DNA of 64,000 nucleotides from Liriodendron chinense (lineage: Eukaryota > Streptophyta > Magnoliopsida > Magnoliales > Magnoliaceae), in assembly GCA_003013855.2 (NCBI GenBank), contig ML058587.1:620001-684000 (forward strand), in the 5' to 3' direction. The notes under the pieces were generated by a model. That model did no database searches, had not been told where the DNA came from, and was given only the letters and a program-made list of their open reading frames with translations. This document shows, piece by piece, positions 12,750 to 24,811 of this stretch (its first letter is position 1; every line of letters begins with the position of its first letter). The translations under genes and the position numbers were made by a program.

Positions 12750-14110
12750 ACAAACTGTTCAATGTTAGGGTACATGAGGCCAATAGAATTTTTCCTCCAT
12801 AAAGGAGAATGTTTTATCTCTTCCTAACTGTTCACCCACTCCTTGTAGCTTAAATATGATCATTTCCCGCAATGATCCTTTAGGAATGCACAAGCGTAGA
12901 AACAAAAATAAACATTCATCATATAAGATGAATTCACGCTCCGGATCATGGCCAACAACACATCCGTCGAGCACCTTGTAGAAAATAAGGTCTTTCTTGT
13001 ATTTTTCTTTTAATGATCCGAAAACCCGCAATCTACATGAAGAGTGTCCCTAGTAAGATGACCCTCAAAGTGTTTGCTGCTTTGTTCTCACTTCTAGCTT
13101 TGTGAGCAAAAGCATTCTCTTATGGGGAAGTCGTCCACTTTGCATGACGAGCACTCAGCTAAGAGTTGAGAATCTAGCATCCAACTGCCCAAGTGTAGAA
13201 TAAAATTTTGATGACTTAAGTAATGCCTTCAATGTTGTAGTGCCTAGACAACTAGACTACCACAAAGACATTCAAGACCATACATAAGAGTAGTTCTCCT
13301 GTGAATCATTAAGCTTCTAGCTAAAGAAAGCACTCAACTTTCCTGAATGACTAAGCACTAACCAATAACAACATTAGAAGCGTCATTTTCTACCATGAAG
13401 GCTCTGTTGCAGTCCAGAAGTGCAAGAACTGGAGACTAAATCATCTCCTTTTATATGGCACTATCTGCTGCTCAAGGCCATTCCAACTTTTCCCTCCGTG
13501 CATGCAACCAGTAACAGGTGTGATAACAGTGATGAACTTCTGAATAAACCTCTGGTAAAATGTCTCCAAGCCATGAGAAGAATGGACCTCCAAAAGGGTT
13601 TCTGAAGAAACCTCTGGTAAAATGTCAACCTTAATTCCTTCAATAGATACAATACACCAAAAAAAGCAACATTGTTGACGAGAAGTACTTTCTTAAATTA
13701 ACATATAATAGCTCCCCCCATACAAACATTTGACATTAATAACCAAGGCGAACAAACGAATTAGGACTAAAAACAAGAATATCATCTAAGTAAACAACTA
13801 AGAACTTCCCATGTGGGATGCAACCCCTCTCTTATTAGCCTCATAAAAGCGCTCAGAAAATTTAAAGGTGGAATGGCATCACAAGGATTCATACCACCCA
13901 TGGCTACAGTAGAAAATATGATGATATCAGCTCCTAAGGTCAAACTTTGAAAAGATCTTTGCTCTATGCAGCATGTCCAACATATCGTCCAAGCACAAAA
14001 TGGGAAACCAGTAGTTGATCCCAAAAGTCTATCCAGACATATTAAATAAAAGAGAGGAGCCGTTCGAAAAGGGCCTGCTTGTATAGCAACCCTCTCCAAC
14101 TGTCTTCCTA
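12750..14110 (-). mobile_element. Ty3/gypsy pol fragment (RT to integrase zinc finger)
   Basis: Reading leftward on the minus strand I find VVYLDDILVF (RT catalytic YLDD, near 13780), then ETFYQRFIQK-like RNase H linker residues near 13570, then LCIPKGSLREMIIFKLQGVG and EEKFYWPHVP of the integrase zinc-binding region near 12800-12900. Stops and frameshifts are frequent and most of RNase H is unreadable. It is a dead remnant of a chromovirus-type element. Confidence 0.75.
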
Positions 14111-14489
14111 ATTTTTAGCTTCTAACTTTTGGAGACATAATTGCTAGGAGTCTCTCCTCACCCTAACCAAGAGAGAATAGAGAAGTTATATATAACTTTT
14201 TTTAATGATCCATGGGCATTCATATGATGGACCTCACTGTGGATTGAGGGGGCTCCAAAATAACAATATAACATCGTTAGACAGCCACATAAATTGCAAG
14301 GTTTTTGGGTCGTTGCCCATCAGTTTTAATCTTAATTGATGCTTTGAATGCAATTGATCATATGATGAGGATATGGCAAGCATACAGAAATAGGGGCATT
14401 TAAATGGACAGCGAGATGAAATGATGTGACATGTAGGAGGTGACCTGACAACTGCACACAAAGGCTTTCAAGCAAGTTTGAAGGCGGGC

Positions 14490-15475
14490 AAGGTAGGGTG
14501 CAACTTGGGTAGGTTGTGTCGGCTTGAGGATCGACCTAAGCCCAACCCAACCTCGAGGATAGTCGATCCAAGGCCCAACCCAACCTAGAACCAACACATG
14601 CTACCCAACAACCCCACAAAAATTAGGGTTGGATCTGGTTAGATTGGGTTGAGTCAGGTTGATACGGGTCAGGTCAGGTTAACACCTATAACTAGTAAAC
14701 TAACACAAAGTGAAACATCTAACCATCAAATAATCCTTTTAAAGTAACACATGCAACTACTAAAATTAGAAAGCAAGATAAAGTTTACAATCTTAAGTCT
14801 TAACCTCTGATTTTTAGATTGAACAGGAGCCACTGACAATTCTCTTCATTATTCTAAATTCATCTATTGATAACGATGGTCACAATCGTCCATTTAGTGT
14901 AAATTTCTTACGTTAGTCCATATAGCATGAAGTCCACAACATATATGGTTCCAATTATCAGACCACTCAGCATATGGGTTCCATTGACCGACAACACACC
15001 CCGGATCCGAAGTCGAGACATGGAAAACGAACTTTCTATTTGAGTCGGGATTATTAATTCAATGAAGAGCCCCTCATGTAAGGGGGTGTGGAACACATGT
15101 GAGAGATCCAGACGGACGACACGTGTTAGAGATTTGTGCCAATCATCAAGTAGCACGCAATGTGAATACAGTTATGCACCAAAAGTAATGGTGGTCCCTT
15201 GATTATGCCGATCAATCTTGCATGAACCCTATTTTATATCTAGGCCATGATTTTACTTTATATCATGTTTATTAGATACAACTCACATTTACACGTACTG
15301 AATATAAGGTCGGATTCAAGTTGGCTTAGGTTTCCGAGGCCTCAACCCAAACCCAGCGCAACCTAGGCAGGGTTGAGGATTTTCAACCCGAGCCCAACCA
15401 ACCGAACACGGACTAAAGTACAGGATGGACCAATCAGGTTTGGGTTGACCCAATTCAAGTTGCATTCCCACTCCA
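14490..15475. mobile_element. GGGTTGGGTT-rich inverted repeat element
   Basis: 'tgcaacttgggtaggttg' at 14490 is mirrored by 'ttgacccaattcaagttgca' near 15450. Both arms (14490-14690 and 15300-15475) are rich in 'caacccaac' and 'gggttgggtt' words. The unrelated centre (14700-15300) may be a later insertion. No target duplication was seen. Confidence 0.4.
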
Positions 15476-15499
15476 AAGGAGGGGAAGAAGCTTAGGATC

Positions 15500-17130
15500 C
15501 TTGACCCTAAGTGTTACAATGAGGCTAGGGGTGCCAAGGAATTGGAGAACTCATGATAGATGGAGCAATACTTTATAGTCTCCAAGATGGAGGATGAGGA
15601 AGCCAAGGTGCACACTGCAATCATGTACCTCACAGACAATGCAATGCTATAATATGACATATGAGGCATGATGACATTGAAAGAGGTTTCTACATCATCA
15701 CTACTTGAGAGGGTCTCAAGAAATTGAAGTTGTAGTTGGAGTACTTGGCAGGAAAGAATGACTCTAACATAGTGGGTCAATTCAAGACTATGAAAAGTAG
15801 TTCATAACATTGTTGTTGTACACCATAGGCATGACAGAGAAAGACAGGCTCTTCTTCTTCATGGATGGCCTACAACCTTGGCAGAGCAAGAGTTGTAACG
15901 ACATGAGGTGCAAGACCTTACATCTTCCATGGCGGTAGACGAGCGGCTATGGAGTTCAACAACAAAGGTGATGGAACTTCGAAGTCCAAGCAGGCCAACA
16001 ACTCCAACAAGGGAAAAACTGGGGAGATAAGAAGTCCAATGATGGAAAGGACTTCAAAAAACCCCAGGACAAGGGAAAGGCCAAGACCCCCTTAAAGAAC
16101 TCAATGTGGCTTCAGATGTGACGGAGATCATCAGGCTATGAAGTGCCCACAACACAAGGCATTGAACATAGTCCGAGTCAAGGAGGATGGTGAGGAGACA
16201 AGGATGGGGGACAATCCAATTGTTGAATGCCTTGAAGAGCCAAGTGGTGAGGATGCCAAACCACTTAGGCAAGGGTCGATGTACGTGGACATCCACATTA
16301 ATGGGAAAACCACACATGACATGGTCGATAAAAGCGCAACTCACAACATAGCCTCGGGCAAGGAGGCGAACAACGACTAAGGGAGATTGGTTCTACATGC
16401 CTAAGTGTAATGAACAACAACATGAGTTGCTTCAGAGTCCTATGATACGCGATGAGCGGGTCACCCACCAACATCATACTTCGGCCCTCCTCGAAGAAAG
16501 GAAATATTGGACGAATATGAGGGATAATGTAGAGAGTTATGTGTGAACTTGCCTTATATGTCAACAAGACAAGGTGGAGCACAAAATTGAAGGCCCCATT
16601 TTTGCGAGAACTTGTAACAGAATGAGTCGTCTAGGCATAGCCCTTCAAACTGGCAATAGGGCAACAATCCATCACTGCAGACGTTGTGGTGACAAGCTAC
16701 GCTCGAAAGAGTCCAAGGGCAAATGGTTTTGCTAAGAATTCACTAGAGAGAATTGACGTCACTAAGACATACTTGGAGAAAGTTGTTAGGCACATTAAGA
16801 AGTGGGAAAATGCAAGGAAGCACCTTGTCAAGGACAAGGAAGGGGGTAAGGTGATGGTGAAGGTACTACACCGATATAGAGCATTCAAGAGAGTGCATAA
16901 GGTGTTGGTAGGACGCTATAAGGGACCTTTCCCCATCATCAAGAAGGTACGCAACGTATCCTACCTACTTTAGCTTCCCACTTGGCTGAAAATACATCGT
17001 CTTCCATGCCCGCATTTTAAAGTGGTATCATGAGAACGCAAAAGATCCATCACGAGGCGTGTCAAAGAGGGCACCGGCTAACTTTCTTCTAGAAAGGAAG
17101 TGGACTGCACTACTCAACGCAAGAGGAGTA
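15500..17130 (+). mobile_element. Ty3/gypsy remnant (gag, protease, integrase end)
   Basis: Plus-strand pieces in order: Gag-like residues from about 15530; a zinc knuckle CGFRCDGDHQAMKCPQHK near 16110; a protease start MYVDIHINGKTTHDMVDKSA, where the catalytic DTGA has become DKSA; integrase zinc-finger TCLICQQDKVEHKIEGPI near 16550; and an integrase tail ending VGRYKGPFPIIKKV near 16920. RT and RNase H are absent, so it is an internal-deletion remnant with many stops. Confidence 0.8.
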
Positions 17131-17254
17131 GACAAGGACTCCCAAGTCCCCAGTTAATTGCCCCCTCTGGTTTTAACATAAGGGTGGAGCATTGGACATT
17201 TTAAGTACATCTTTTTAAAATGTATGCATTTCTCATACCAAATTTAAGATCATT

Positions 17255-17480
17255 AAAGTATCTTGAAATCTTTAGGTCTTCATACTCACGAATCCCCATC
17301 CATAATGTCAAGGTATGGAATTCCTCAGCATATTCATTTACTAATTTATCCCTTGATGAAGATTGTCACATCTTTTATTAAGGCAACAGGCATAAGTTGT
17401 GGGTACGAACTTCCTTTTTAATTTCTTCACCTTTTCCCAAGAAATTACTTTCTCCCAACCTTGATGGATTTGTTCGGCTC
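17255..17480. repeat. Dispersed repeat (second copy 27955-28200)
   Basis: 'cttcatactcacgaa...aatgtcaaggtatggaa.tcctca' recurs near 27975, with the same downstream order. It is probably from a retrotransposon coding or leader region; the family is not recognised. Confidence 0.45.
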
Positions 17481-17883
17481 AAATATTATCCGTCATGCTA
17501 ACATGGGAGCAAAAAACTTCTTGGCTGCTAATTTAACCTTCTTATTGTCCACAATTTCTTTGAACTCAAACACCTTTCCACCTTACTTAGCCGATTAATG
17601 AAGTCGTCAATATGCAAACTAGTCATGGAATTTCAAATTTTCAACCTAAATTCAGAGTTCTCTGTTGCATTCCAACAAGCAATTTTTTTTACCATTGTCG
17701 TCTTCGTCAACCGTGGCCACCTATTGTCGGTTAGGACCTTGCCAGGGACCTTCCCCTATGTGCCCTCATGCTCCAACTTTAGTCTCCAGATTCCCTCCTT
17801 GTAGGAGCTCTCTTACTTGATTATTGAGATTGCTTACGGTATTCATGAGTTAACTTAGTCGCAGAAAATGGACAGAGTGCACC

Positions 17884-18121
17884 ATGGTATGCCAAAACGG
17901 TTATTTAATGGCTGTAATGGCCGTTATGTAATGGTAACGGTTGTAACTTGTAACCATTGCGCATTACAAGACCGAAGCAGTCGTTATAGAAAAAATGGCC
18001 CATAACGAATCCAAAATGATTTTTTCAAGGGAAAAAAAGGCTATAACAGTTGTTATGGCCGATAACGTAATGGTAAAGATAGTGGTCGTTACAGCCACCA
18101 TTACTGTTATGGAATACCTTG
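17884..18121. mobile_element. Mutator-like MITE with 9-bp target duplication
   Basis: GAGTGCACC stands at 17875-17883 and again at 18122-18130, bracketing 238 bp whose ends 'atggtatgccaaaacggtta' and '..taacagt..ggaataccttg' are imperfect inverted repeats. The interior is full of 'taatggccgtta'-type words. An exact 9-bp duplication fits Mutator-like elements. A related body lies at 27050-27190. Confidence 0.7.
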
Positions 18122-18679
18122 GAGTGCACCCACAAGAATATCGGAGTAAAGAGGGAAAAAACAACTTCATTAAAATTAAAACTTCACTTAGAAAATCTTA
18201 AAAACTCCCAAAACTCGCCCTTTAAAAAAACTCACAAAACTCAGAAAATTATGTGTGTAGAATGAGATGAATTTATGTAATGGATGCATTAAAAATCAGA
18301 TTTCAGATTAAATTGAACAATAAACACATAAACACCAACTTTCTCATGTAGATCCAAATCAAACCAAGCAACAATATAAGTGAAAATCTAGGCTATTACA
18401 TGCTCAAAGAAGGAAACTATTAACATGCTAAAGGAAATAAGCTCAAATAAATTAAGAAATTCCATAAAAAAAAGATACGAATAGGCTTTCATTCAAGAAT
18501 AATCACTTAGATCTAAGAGGAATTAGAGTTTGGGTAACGAATTGGAAAGTTAGGGTTTAGATTAAAAGGGAAAATCAATTTGGGGATTTGGGGTTAGGGT
18601 TTTGAAAGGGGAGAAGAGGGGTTTTTGTGGTGAGGCTATCGATTATAAGAAGGGGAAAAGAAACCACCAAAAAGAAGGG

Positions 18680-19382
18680 GGACCACATGTGTGAGCCGTA
18701 CATGTGCATGTGCGTGCGTGTGTGGGGCTCGGGATGGAGATGGGTTGGGAGAGGGTTGGCTTTGGATTTAGGAAGAAGATAAAAGAAGAATGAGAAGAAT
18801 AGATGAAGATAGAGAAGAAAGTACTTACTTGAAGGAGAAGATAAAGGGAGAAAGAGGGATAGATGTGAATTCACACCACATAGTAAACCTTTAGATCAAT
18901 CCGAAGTAAGGCTTCACACCTTGGAGTTCTTCATTCATCAAGCATCAAGCAAGGAAGAAAGAAGAGAAAAGAAAACTCAAAATATCAATTGCATTCCTCC
19001 CATTAGGTCACACATCCAAGGCTATATATAGCCTTTTGGGGGTGCAAATTACAATAATACCTTTTCAGTTTAAATATGCTCCACTATGTCATATTTCATC
19101 TGTAATGAAAAACATAGCATGCCAAAGCAAATAAACCCATAATAATGTTATCTAAAACAATAGAAAAATAATTAAAAAAAATCTAACATTAAAAAATGTT
19201 TGCAGCCAAAGATGGCCCATGATGGACGGTCCGATTGAATGATGAATGTGATCCAACGGTCCAATCACCACATCCGCGAAATCTAACGGTTAAAACTGCT
19301 CCACATGCATCCAAATAGAAACCCATGTGCATCTCCCTAATGTAGGGTCCTCATGATGCGCTGTCCATGCTACGTGGAGCTT
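18680..19382 (-). mobile_element. Chromovirus 3' LTR/UTR, left arm of an inverted duplication
   Basis: On the minus strand this directly follows the stop of the chromodomain ORF and includes a 'ggctatatatagcc' palindrome near 19021 and a long CT-rich stretch. The same sequence occurs in the opposite direction at 20690-21415. Confidence 0.65.
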
Positions 19383-20605
19383 TCAAAACTCGTCATCTAG
19401 CCAAAGAGAGACTGGGACCCGCCTCCTCCTCTGATACATGTGTAGGGGTGGACGTGTGATGTCCCCATCAACTCTCTCCAACTGAGAAGATTTCTCCACG
19501 GGCGAAATAAAGCTCCTATACCACTCAAGCATATCAGGGTCAATGCTCTGGAACTCTGTCTCGGTGATCCACGTGTTGTCCGAAGTTGGCCTATTCTTCC
19601 ACTTCACGAGAAACTTCTGGAGGCCCCCTTGGTGTATAGATACTACTTGGTCGTCCAAGATTTCCCCAATCTCTTCTCACCTAGTAGGTATGGCTGGCAA
19701 AGGGGGTAAAGGCTGGGAAGACATGTCGGGTAAAGGCCATAGGTCCTGGGACATATCTAGGTCACTGTAATGATCAGATGATGAATTGGGTACCACAAGT
19801 AACGATCCCGTAAAAGATACTAAATCTTCCACATTGAATGTGGGACTAATTCCCATGGATGATGGAAGATCAATAATATACACATTAAGACCAACTCGCT
19901 TTAGCATCTTATAAGGTCCCACACTACAAGCCTGTAATTTCTTGAGGGTTCCACTTGGAAACCACTCTGGCCTGATACGGACCATCACATAATCGCCCAC
20001 TTGGTATTCTTTGAACCTACGATGAGAGTCAGCAAACAATTTATAATGCTCATTGCTCAAGTTAATCTTCTTTCTGATTTCATCATGTAGTGCATGAATA
20101 TGCTGTGCAAAAGACTTTGCATACTCAGATGGCCTATGTGATAATGACATGGAAATGAGATAACGGGTTTTCTACGCTTATAACCATGTACGACTTCGAA
20201 AGGACTCATGCTTATAGACTTATTGACTGAACTATTATATGCGAACTCCACATCCCACGTCCCAGTGTGTTCACCCGCGAGACATCTCAACAAATTACCA
20301 AGGCTTCTATGGACCACCTTCGTTTGGCCGTTAGTCTGAGGGTGGTAAGCGGATGAAAATTGAAGCCTGGTGCCCTATCATATGTCATAGTGTCTTCCAA
20401 AAATAGCTCATAAACCTGACGTCTCGACAAGACACTATGGTTTTGGGCAAACCGTGCAAACGGACTTCGCAATGTGGGAGGCATCCGATGTCTTGAAACA
20501 TGGAAGGAAGTGGGCCATTTAAGAGAAACGGTCCACGATGACAATGATGGAATCGTACTTTTTTATAGTCTTGGAAAGTCCCAACACGAAGTCCATACTA
20601 GTTGA
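19383..20605 (-). mobile_element. Chromovirus integrase and chromodomain (broken)
   Basis: Reading leftward: integrase core end (VDRFSKMAHFLPC-like residues near 20520, then MVHRSLGNLLRCLAGEH and MSPFEVVHGYKRRKP), the integrase tail (HRRFKEYQVGDYVMVRIRPE, GPYKMLKRVG), and a C-terminal chromodomain (LQKFLVKWKNRPTSDNTWI) ending SLWLDDEF at 19383. Several stops and frameshifts separate the blocks. RT, RNase H and gag are missing; beyond about 20605 the sequence switches to an inverted copy of this element's own 3' end. Confidence 0.85.
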
Positions 20606-20606
20606 T

Positions 20607-21415
20607 GGGGACATCACACATCCACCCCTACGTACGTATCAGAGGAGGAGGCGGGCCCTAGTCTCTCTTTGGCTGGATGACAAGTTTTGAAGGCCCCATG
20701 TAGCATGGACGCGCATCTTGAGGACTTTACACTAATGAGATGCATGTGGGTTGCTATTTGGATGCATGTGGAGCATTTTTAACTGTTATATTTTGCGGAT
20801 GTGGTGATCGGACCATTGGATCACCTTCATCATTCGATCAGACCGTCTATCATGGGCCATCTTTGGCTGTGGACATTTTTTTTAGTGTTAGAATTTTTTT
20901 TTATGATTTTTCTATTGTTTTAGATCACATTATTATGAGTTTATTTGCTTTGGTACGCTACGCTTTTCATTACATATGAAGTAGGACATAGTTGGAACAT
21001 ATTTAAACTGAAAGGGCATTACTGTAATTTACACCTCCGAAAGGCTATATAGCCTTGGACGCATGACCTAATGGGAGGAATGCAATTGATATCTTGATTT
21101 TTCTCTTCTCTTCTTTCTTCCTTGCTTGATGCTTCATGAATGAAGAACTCCAAGGTGTGAAGCCTCACTTCGGATCGATCCAAAGGTTTACTACATGGTG
21201 TGAATCCACATCTATCCCTCTTTCTCCCTTTCTCTTCTCCTCCAAGTAAGCACTTTCTTCTCCACCTTCATCTATTCTTCTCATTCTTCTTCTTTTATCT
21301 TCTTCCCAAACCCAAATCCATCCAAAGCCAACCCTCTCCCAACCCATCTCCATCTCAAGCCCCACGCAGGCGCACACGTGCGCGTGTGCACATGTATGGC
21401 TCACATGTGTGGGGG
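20607..21415 (+). mobile_element. Inverted copy of the chromovirus 3' end
   Basis: It begins inside the last coding residues (DGDIT..., YQRRRRALVSLWLDDKF and stop near 20690) and continues through the same LTR/UTR sequence found on the minus strand at 18680-19473. The arms differ by scattered substitutions and small indels. It carries the 'ggctatatagcc' TATA-like word near 21042. Confidence 0.75.
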
Positions 21416-22070
21416 CATCATTATGATGGCCTTACCTCCTTCACCAATCACTTTTTACAGACCCTAAAAGACACCCGTAAAAATCCCTCTAAATCTTTAA
21501 TTAACATTACCCAACTATTAGATTTATTTCAAATCAATCTTATTCATCTAAGATATCAACAACTCTACCTACAAAGATTTGAATAGAAAATGTAAATCTA
21601 GCAAATAATCCCCAAAATCTTTAGAGAATCAACAACCATATAAATGTAGACTCTAAAATTGTGCCCCAAAACTAGTCAGCACATGTTGGGCCCACAGTGG
21701 ATAATGAGGTTACAAGCAAATGCTATAGTAGTGGAGTAATGGCTTAGCCCGAGTCTTCCAAACATGTATTACCACATAGAAAAATGACGGGAATGGAAAA
21801 GAAACACAGACATTGTTGTTGTGCATACTGCTGAAAAGGTGGCTATACAGATGTGACATTTAACATCTGCAGACATAACTATGACATTTAACATGTGTAT
21901 TTTTAGCATAGGTGAGATAGAGATAAAGAGGTTACAAGCAGAACTTCTAGTGCAATAGAGGTTCAGTCCAAACTGATCAACTAAAATGAATTACCAAAGA
22001 GAATAAATTGAGAGGAAATGAATGAAAAAAAAATGCTAAAATGAGAAATATAGAGAGGCGTTATACTTAC
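21416..22070. other. Kinase intron 2, right end
   Basis: No repeat or gene recognised; ordinary AT-rich sequence up to the exon at 22071. Confidence 0.4.
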
Positions 22071-22206
22071 TGCTAAAAATGTGATTACGCAAATTACCCA
22101 AAGGCATGTACTCAGAGACCAATAGAAATTCAGGACCCTCGGCATAGTATCCAATGAGCTTCACAAGATTCGGATGATGAAGCCCACCCAAACGGTTCAC
22201 CTCAGC
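22071..22206 (-). pseudogene. Kinase exon: alphaC to hinge
   Basis: This exon encodes [20 protein letters not shown] followed by the hinge block [17 protein letters not shown], very like RLCK VII kinases. The alphaC Glu is present. Its 136 bases end in phase 1, and the donor is GTAAGT at 22070. Confidence 0.8.
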
Positions 22207-22501
22207 CTATCAGAAAGCCATTTAAGAAGTTGCGCACACACAGCAATCTGGTTAATTCAAACACGGATTTCATGCAAAAGCAATCTTCCATAAATTTAAA
22301 TGCGCATAGATAATATATGTATGAAGAAAAAGAATGTGTTTGTCTTCTTTTCAATGAGTTATGAGTGGGTTCAAACCCGAGTCCTCAATATTTGAAGCAA
22401 AGAGTATTTCCATTGAGGTACTGTCTCAAGCCAAATAAGAAAATGTGTTCTGTTTTTTTTTTTTTTTGGCCATTAAATAAGATGCATGGACGAATCTTTA
22501 C

Positions 22502-22702
22502 CCTATCAAAGATCACGTCGTACAGAAATTTAATAACAACTTCTTTGTACTGTCCAATATTTGGTATAGAGCCCCTGTACGTGCGTCCAAACTTTCTCCG
22601 TGCCAGCAGGAGTGAATCATCAAAGTCGATGGTCGCGTTTCTAAGATCATTCAGAGTGAATTCTATAAGCTCGGAAGTAGTGACCATCTTTCCTGTTGAC
22701 AA
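22502..22702 (-). pseudogene. Kinase exon: N-lobe with degenerate glycine loop
   Basis: The acceptor ATCCATGCAG precedes 22702 and the donor GTAAAG follows 22502. The 67 codons run from LSTGKM through EFTLNDLRNATIDFD, the usual juxtamembrane and N-lobe start of RLCKs, then LARRKFGRTYRG (expected GxGxFGxVYRG) and VVIKFLYD, which keeps the ATP-anchoring Lys. It starts after a splice acceptor, so earlier exons should exist at higher coordinates; I could not find them. Confidence 0.75.
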
Positions 22703-23882
22703 CTGCATGGATAAATTTTCATAAATGGCTGAAGATGCTAGTGTTAAGGATTTTGTATCTTTGATATCATAGTTGGAAATACCTATTGAAAGATACAGTG
22801 AACTGATGTCATTTGCTTACTTCGTATATCTGCTATTATAGTCAGAAATCCCTATAGAAGGATGCCATGTTATATCCTTCTCGTAATTGTTTTCATAACA
22901 TCAGTTGATGAGACTTGCCCAATTGAAAAACAAGCAATAAATCAATACACGAGCAGCTATGGAACGAGAAGAAAAATCAAGGTTCTGTATATTGGTACCA
23001 GAGGTATATGGGCCCAAAGGAAAATGAATGCCATGTGTATAAAGTACATGCATTCTGGACTTGTACCAGCCTATATCGGTAAAAATCTTCTTTTTGTAAC
23101 AGAAATTGAAACCAATCTTGATTTCTTATGTTTTCCTTTTTCTTCTTTTATTATTATTTTTTTGTAACGGAAAATCTGGATATGCAGATTCCTCAATAAA
23201 ATCATTGCGTGTGCAGGAGCAATAAAAACTGAAATTGAATGTGTGCATTTCAGATCAGGATTCAAACTCTTCAACAAATCTGACAAAACTGCAGTAGAAA
23301 TAAGACAGATTGGGAAGTGGGTTGGTACCCAGTAGCCTACTAGCTGAATACTAGTGTCCAGAAAACTCCTACCACCAAATAAAACAAGACATGCTTAGTA
23401 TCAAGAAAACCATTTTTCTTTCAAGTACCCATCGTTCTGTTTATTCCATACATCGAGCTATCTTTCTCACCAACTACTGAGTAAATCATTGAAGGAAACA
23501 AACAACTAGAGTCCATATGGTCTCTAACTACTATGAATCCTGCAAACAGGCTGCATATATGCTCATAGGTGGGATATATAATCTCTTAAAAAGACAACTA
23601 ATAATCCATCTTTACATATTCTTATACATAATGTATATAGATTTCTAGGCATTTATGGCTGTATGAAAACCATCAGACCCATTTTGGGGTTGCAAAATTG
23701 TTTTAGAATTGTTTACAGAGAATTGGTAGTGCAAAAAAAAACAAAAAAGTTTGGTAAAGATATGTTGGGTAAAAAAAACAGTATCTTGCAGGTTGAACAC
23801 TAGTACCATCCACTGTTGGTCCACCTTTTAGATACCCTAGACAAAAAATGAGGGCGATCCACTCATCAGGAGGGCCACAGTG
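22703..23882. other. Upstream of kinase exon: no further exon recognised
   Basis: The first visible kinase exon starts after a splice acceptor, so an earlier exon is expected, but I could not identify one here. Poly-T and poly-A tracts are common. Confidence 0.35.
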
Positions 23883-24044
23883 CATGAATCAAGTGAACAG
23901 TGAAAAGGTTGCGTTAGCCATCCATTTCGTACAAGGCATGAATCAAGTAGACAGTAAAAAAGTTGCTCTAGCCATCCATTTCGTACAAGGCATGAATCAA
24001 GTGGACAGTAAAAGGGTTGCTTTAGCCATCCATTTCATACATAG
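23883..24044. repeat. Three tandem 54-bp repeats
   Basis: Units start at 23883, 23937 and 23991 with 'catgaatcaagt', and each includes 'ttagccatccatttc' or a close variant. As 54 is a multiple of three, one frame reads as a repeated 18-residue unit, but no gene context supports translation. Confidence 0.9.
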
Positions 24045-24284
24045 ATTGTGGCCCACCTGATAAGCTGACTAGACTGATTTTTTTCATACAAGGCATTTGC
24101 ATGATGGAGCACACTTGATGGATGGCTACAGTGATCCCACATGCACCCAGTTAGTGCATGAGTAGGTGGTTGGGCTGTACAAGCATATACCATGGCCACT
24201 TTCCACGTTGACTGGGCCTGATCTTTGGTCCAAGGCATCTAAATGGTGAAGTCAACCAGATGAACGGCAAGGACATCCCATGGG

Positions 24285-24811
24285 CAGTGTTTTAAATAGC
24301 CACGCTATGGAGCGTGTAGCTTACGCTACATAGCGTAGCGTAGCCTTAACGCTATATAGCTCATGAAAAAAGCTTAAGTCACATGTAGCCTACACTACAT
24401 GATAATTTACATACGCTACACTCTACATAGACTATGCTACACACTATGTAGCTCACATGATGTTGTCAATGATTTGTTACATTTTCCATTTCCAATAAAA
24501 AATAGTTAACCATTTTAATGCTTTTAGTAAAATAATATAAATAACAATATTAAATCAGTTTCATTGCTCTTTATTTACCTTTAATCCTTAATCAATGCCC
24601 TTTCCTATTACTTTAGGTTGCATTTTGTTGCCCCAAATATCATGAAATTTTGTTAAATTTCATTGTTAATTAGTCTAATTTTGTATAAAATATAATGACA
24701 ATGGTGCAACCAAGCACCTTGATTAAAAATCTATAAGTTGTGTGTATCTTACGCCTCACGCTTCAAAGGGTTGAACGTTACACTACATGCTATTTGCTAT
24801 TTAAAACACTG
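24285..24811. mobile_element. hAT-type MITE with 8-bp target duplication
   Basis: CAGTGTTTTAAATAGC at the left and GCTATTTAAAACACTG at the right are exact inverted ends. They are flanked by CCCATGGG (24277-24284) and CCCATAGG (24812-24819), an 8-bp duplication with one change. The interior has clustered 'tagcgtagc' words and no coding capacity. Confidence 0.85.

Larger units (their letters stand above)
2461..22702 (-). pseudogene. Diverged receptor-like cytoplasmic kinase, four exons, broken
   Basis: Minus-strand exons 22502-22702, 22071-22206, 7865-8002 and 2461-2541 encode successive parts of a plant RLK/Pelle-type kinase domain, closest in my memory to RLCK VII. Splice sites are canonical and junction phases agree, except that exon 3 is one base too long: an extra base near 7880, after the motif KDLKTS, shifts the frame. 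The Gly-rich loop has become LARRKFGR, the usual YRDLK is YKDLK, and DFG is NFG; the VAIK-type Lys is kept. No start codon exon and no activation-loop or C-lobe exons are visible, so the locus is partial or runs outside the window. Intron 2 is about 14 kb and full of mobile elements. It is most likely a decaying gene; an expressed pseudokinase with a sequence error near 7880 is the alternative. Confidence 0.7.

Noticed and set aside
18575..18874. 99-codon minus-strand ORF, with a similar 128-codon plus-strand ORF at 21200-21586
   Set aside because: Both lie in the CT-rich LTR/UTR of the inverted chromovirus arms; similarity reflects duplication of non-coding DNA.
23883..24044. CRISPR-like array
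   Set aside because: Only three directly adjoining repeats with no spacers, in a plant genome.
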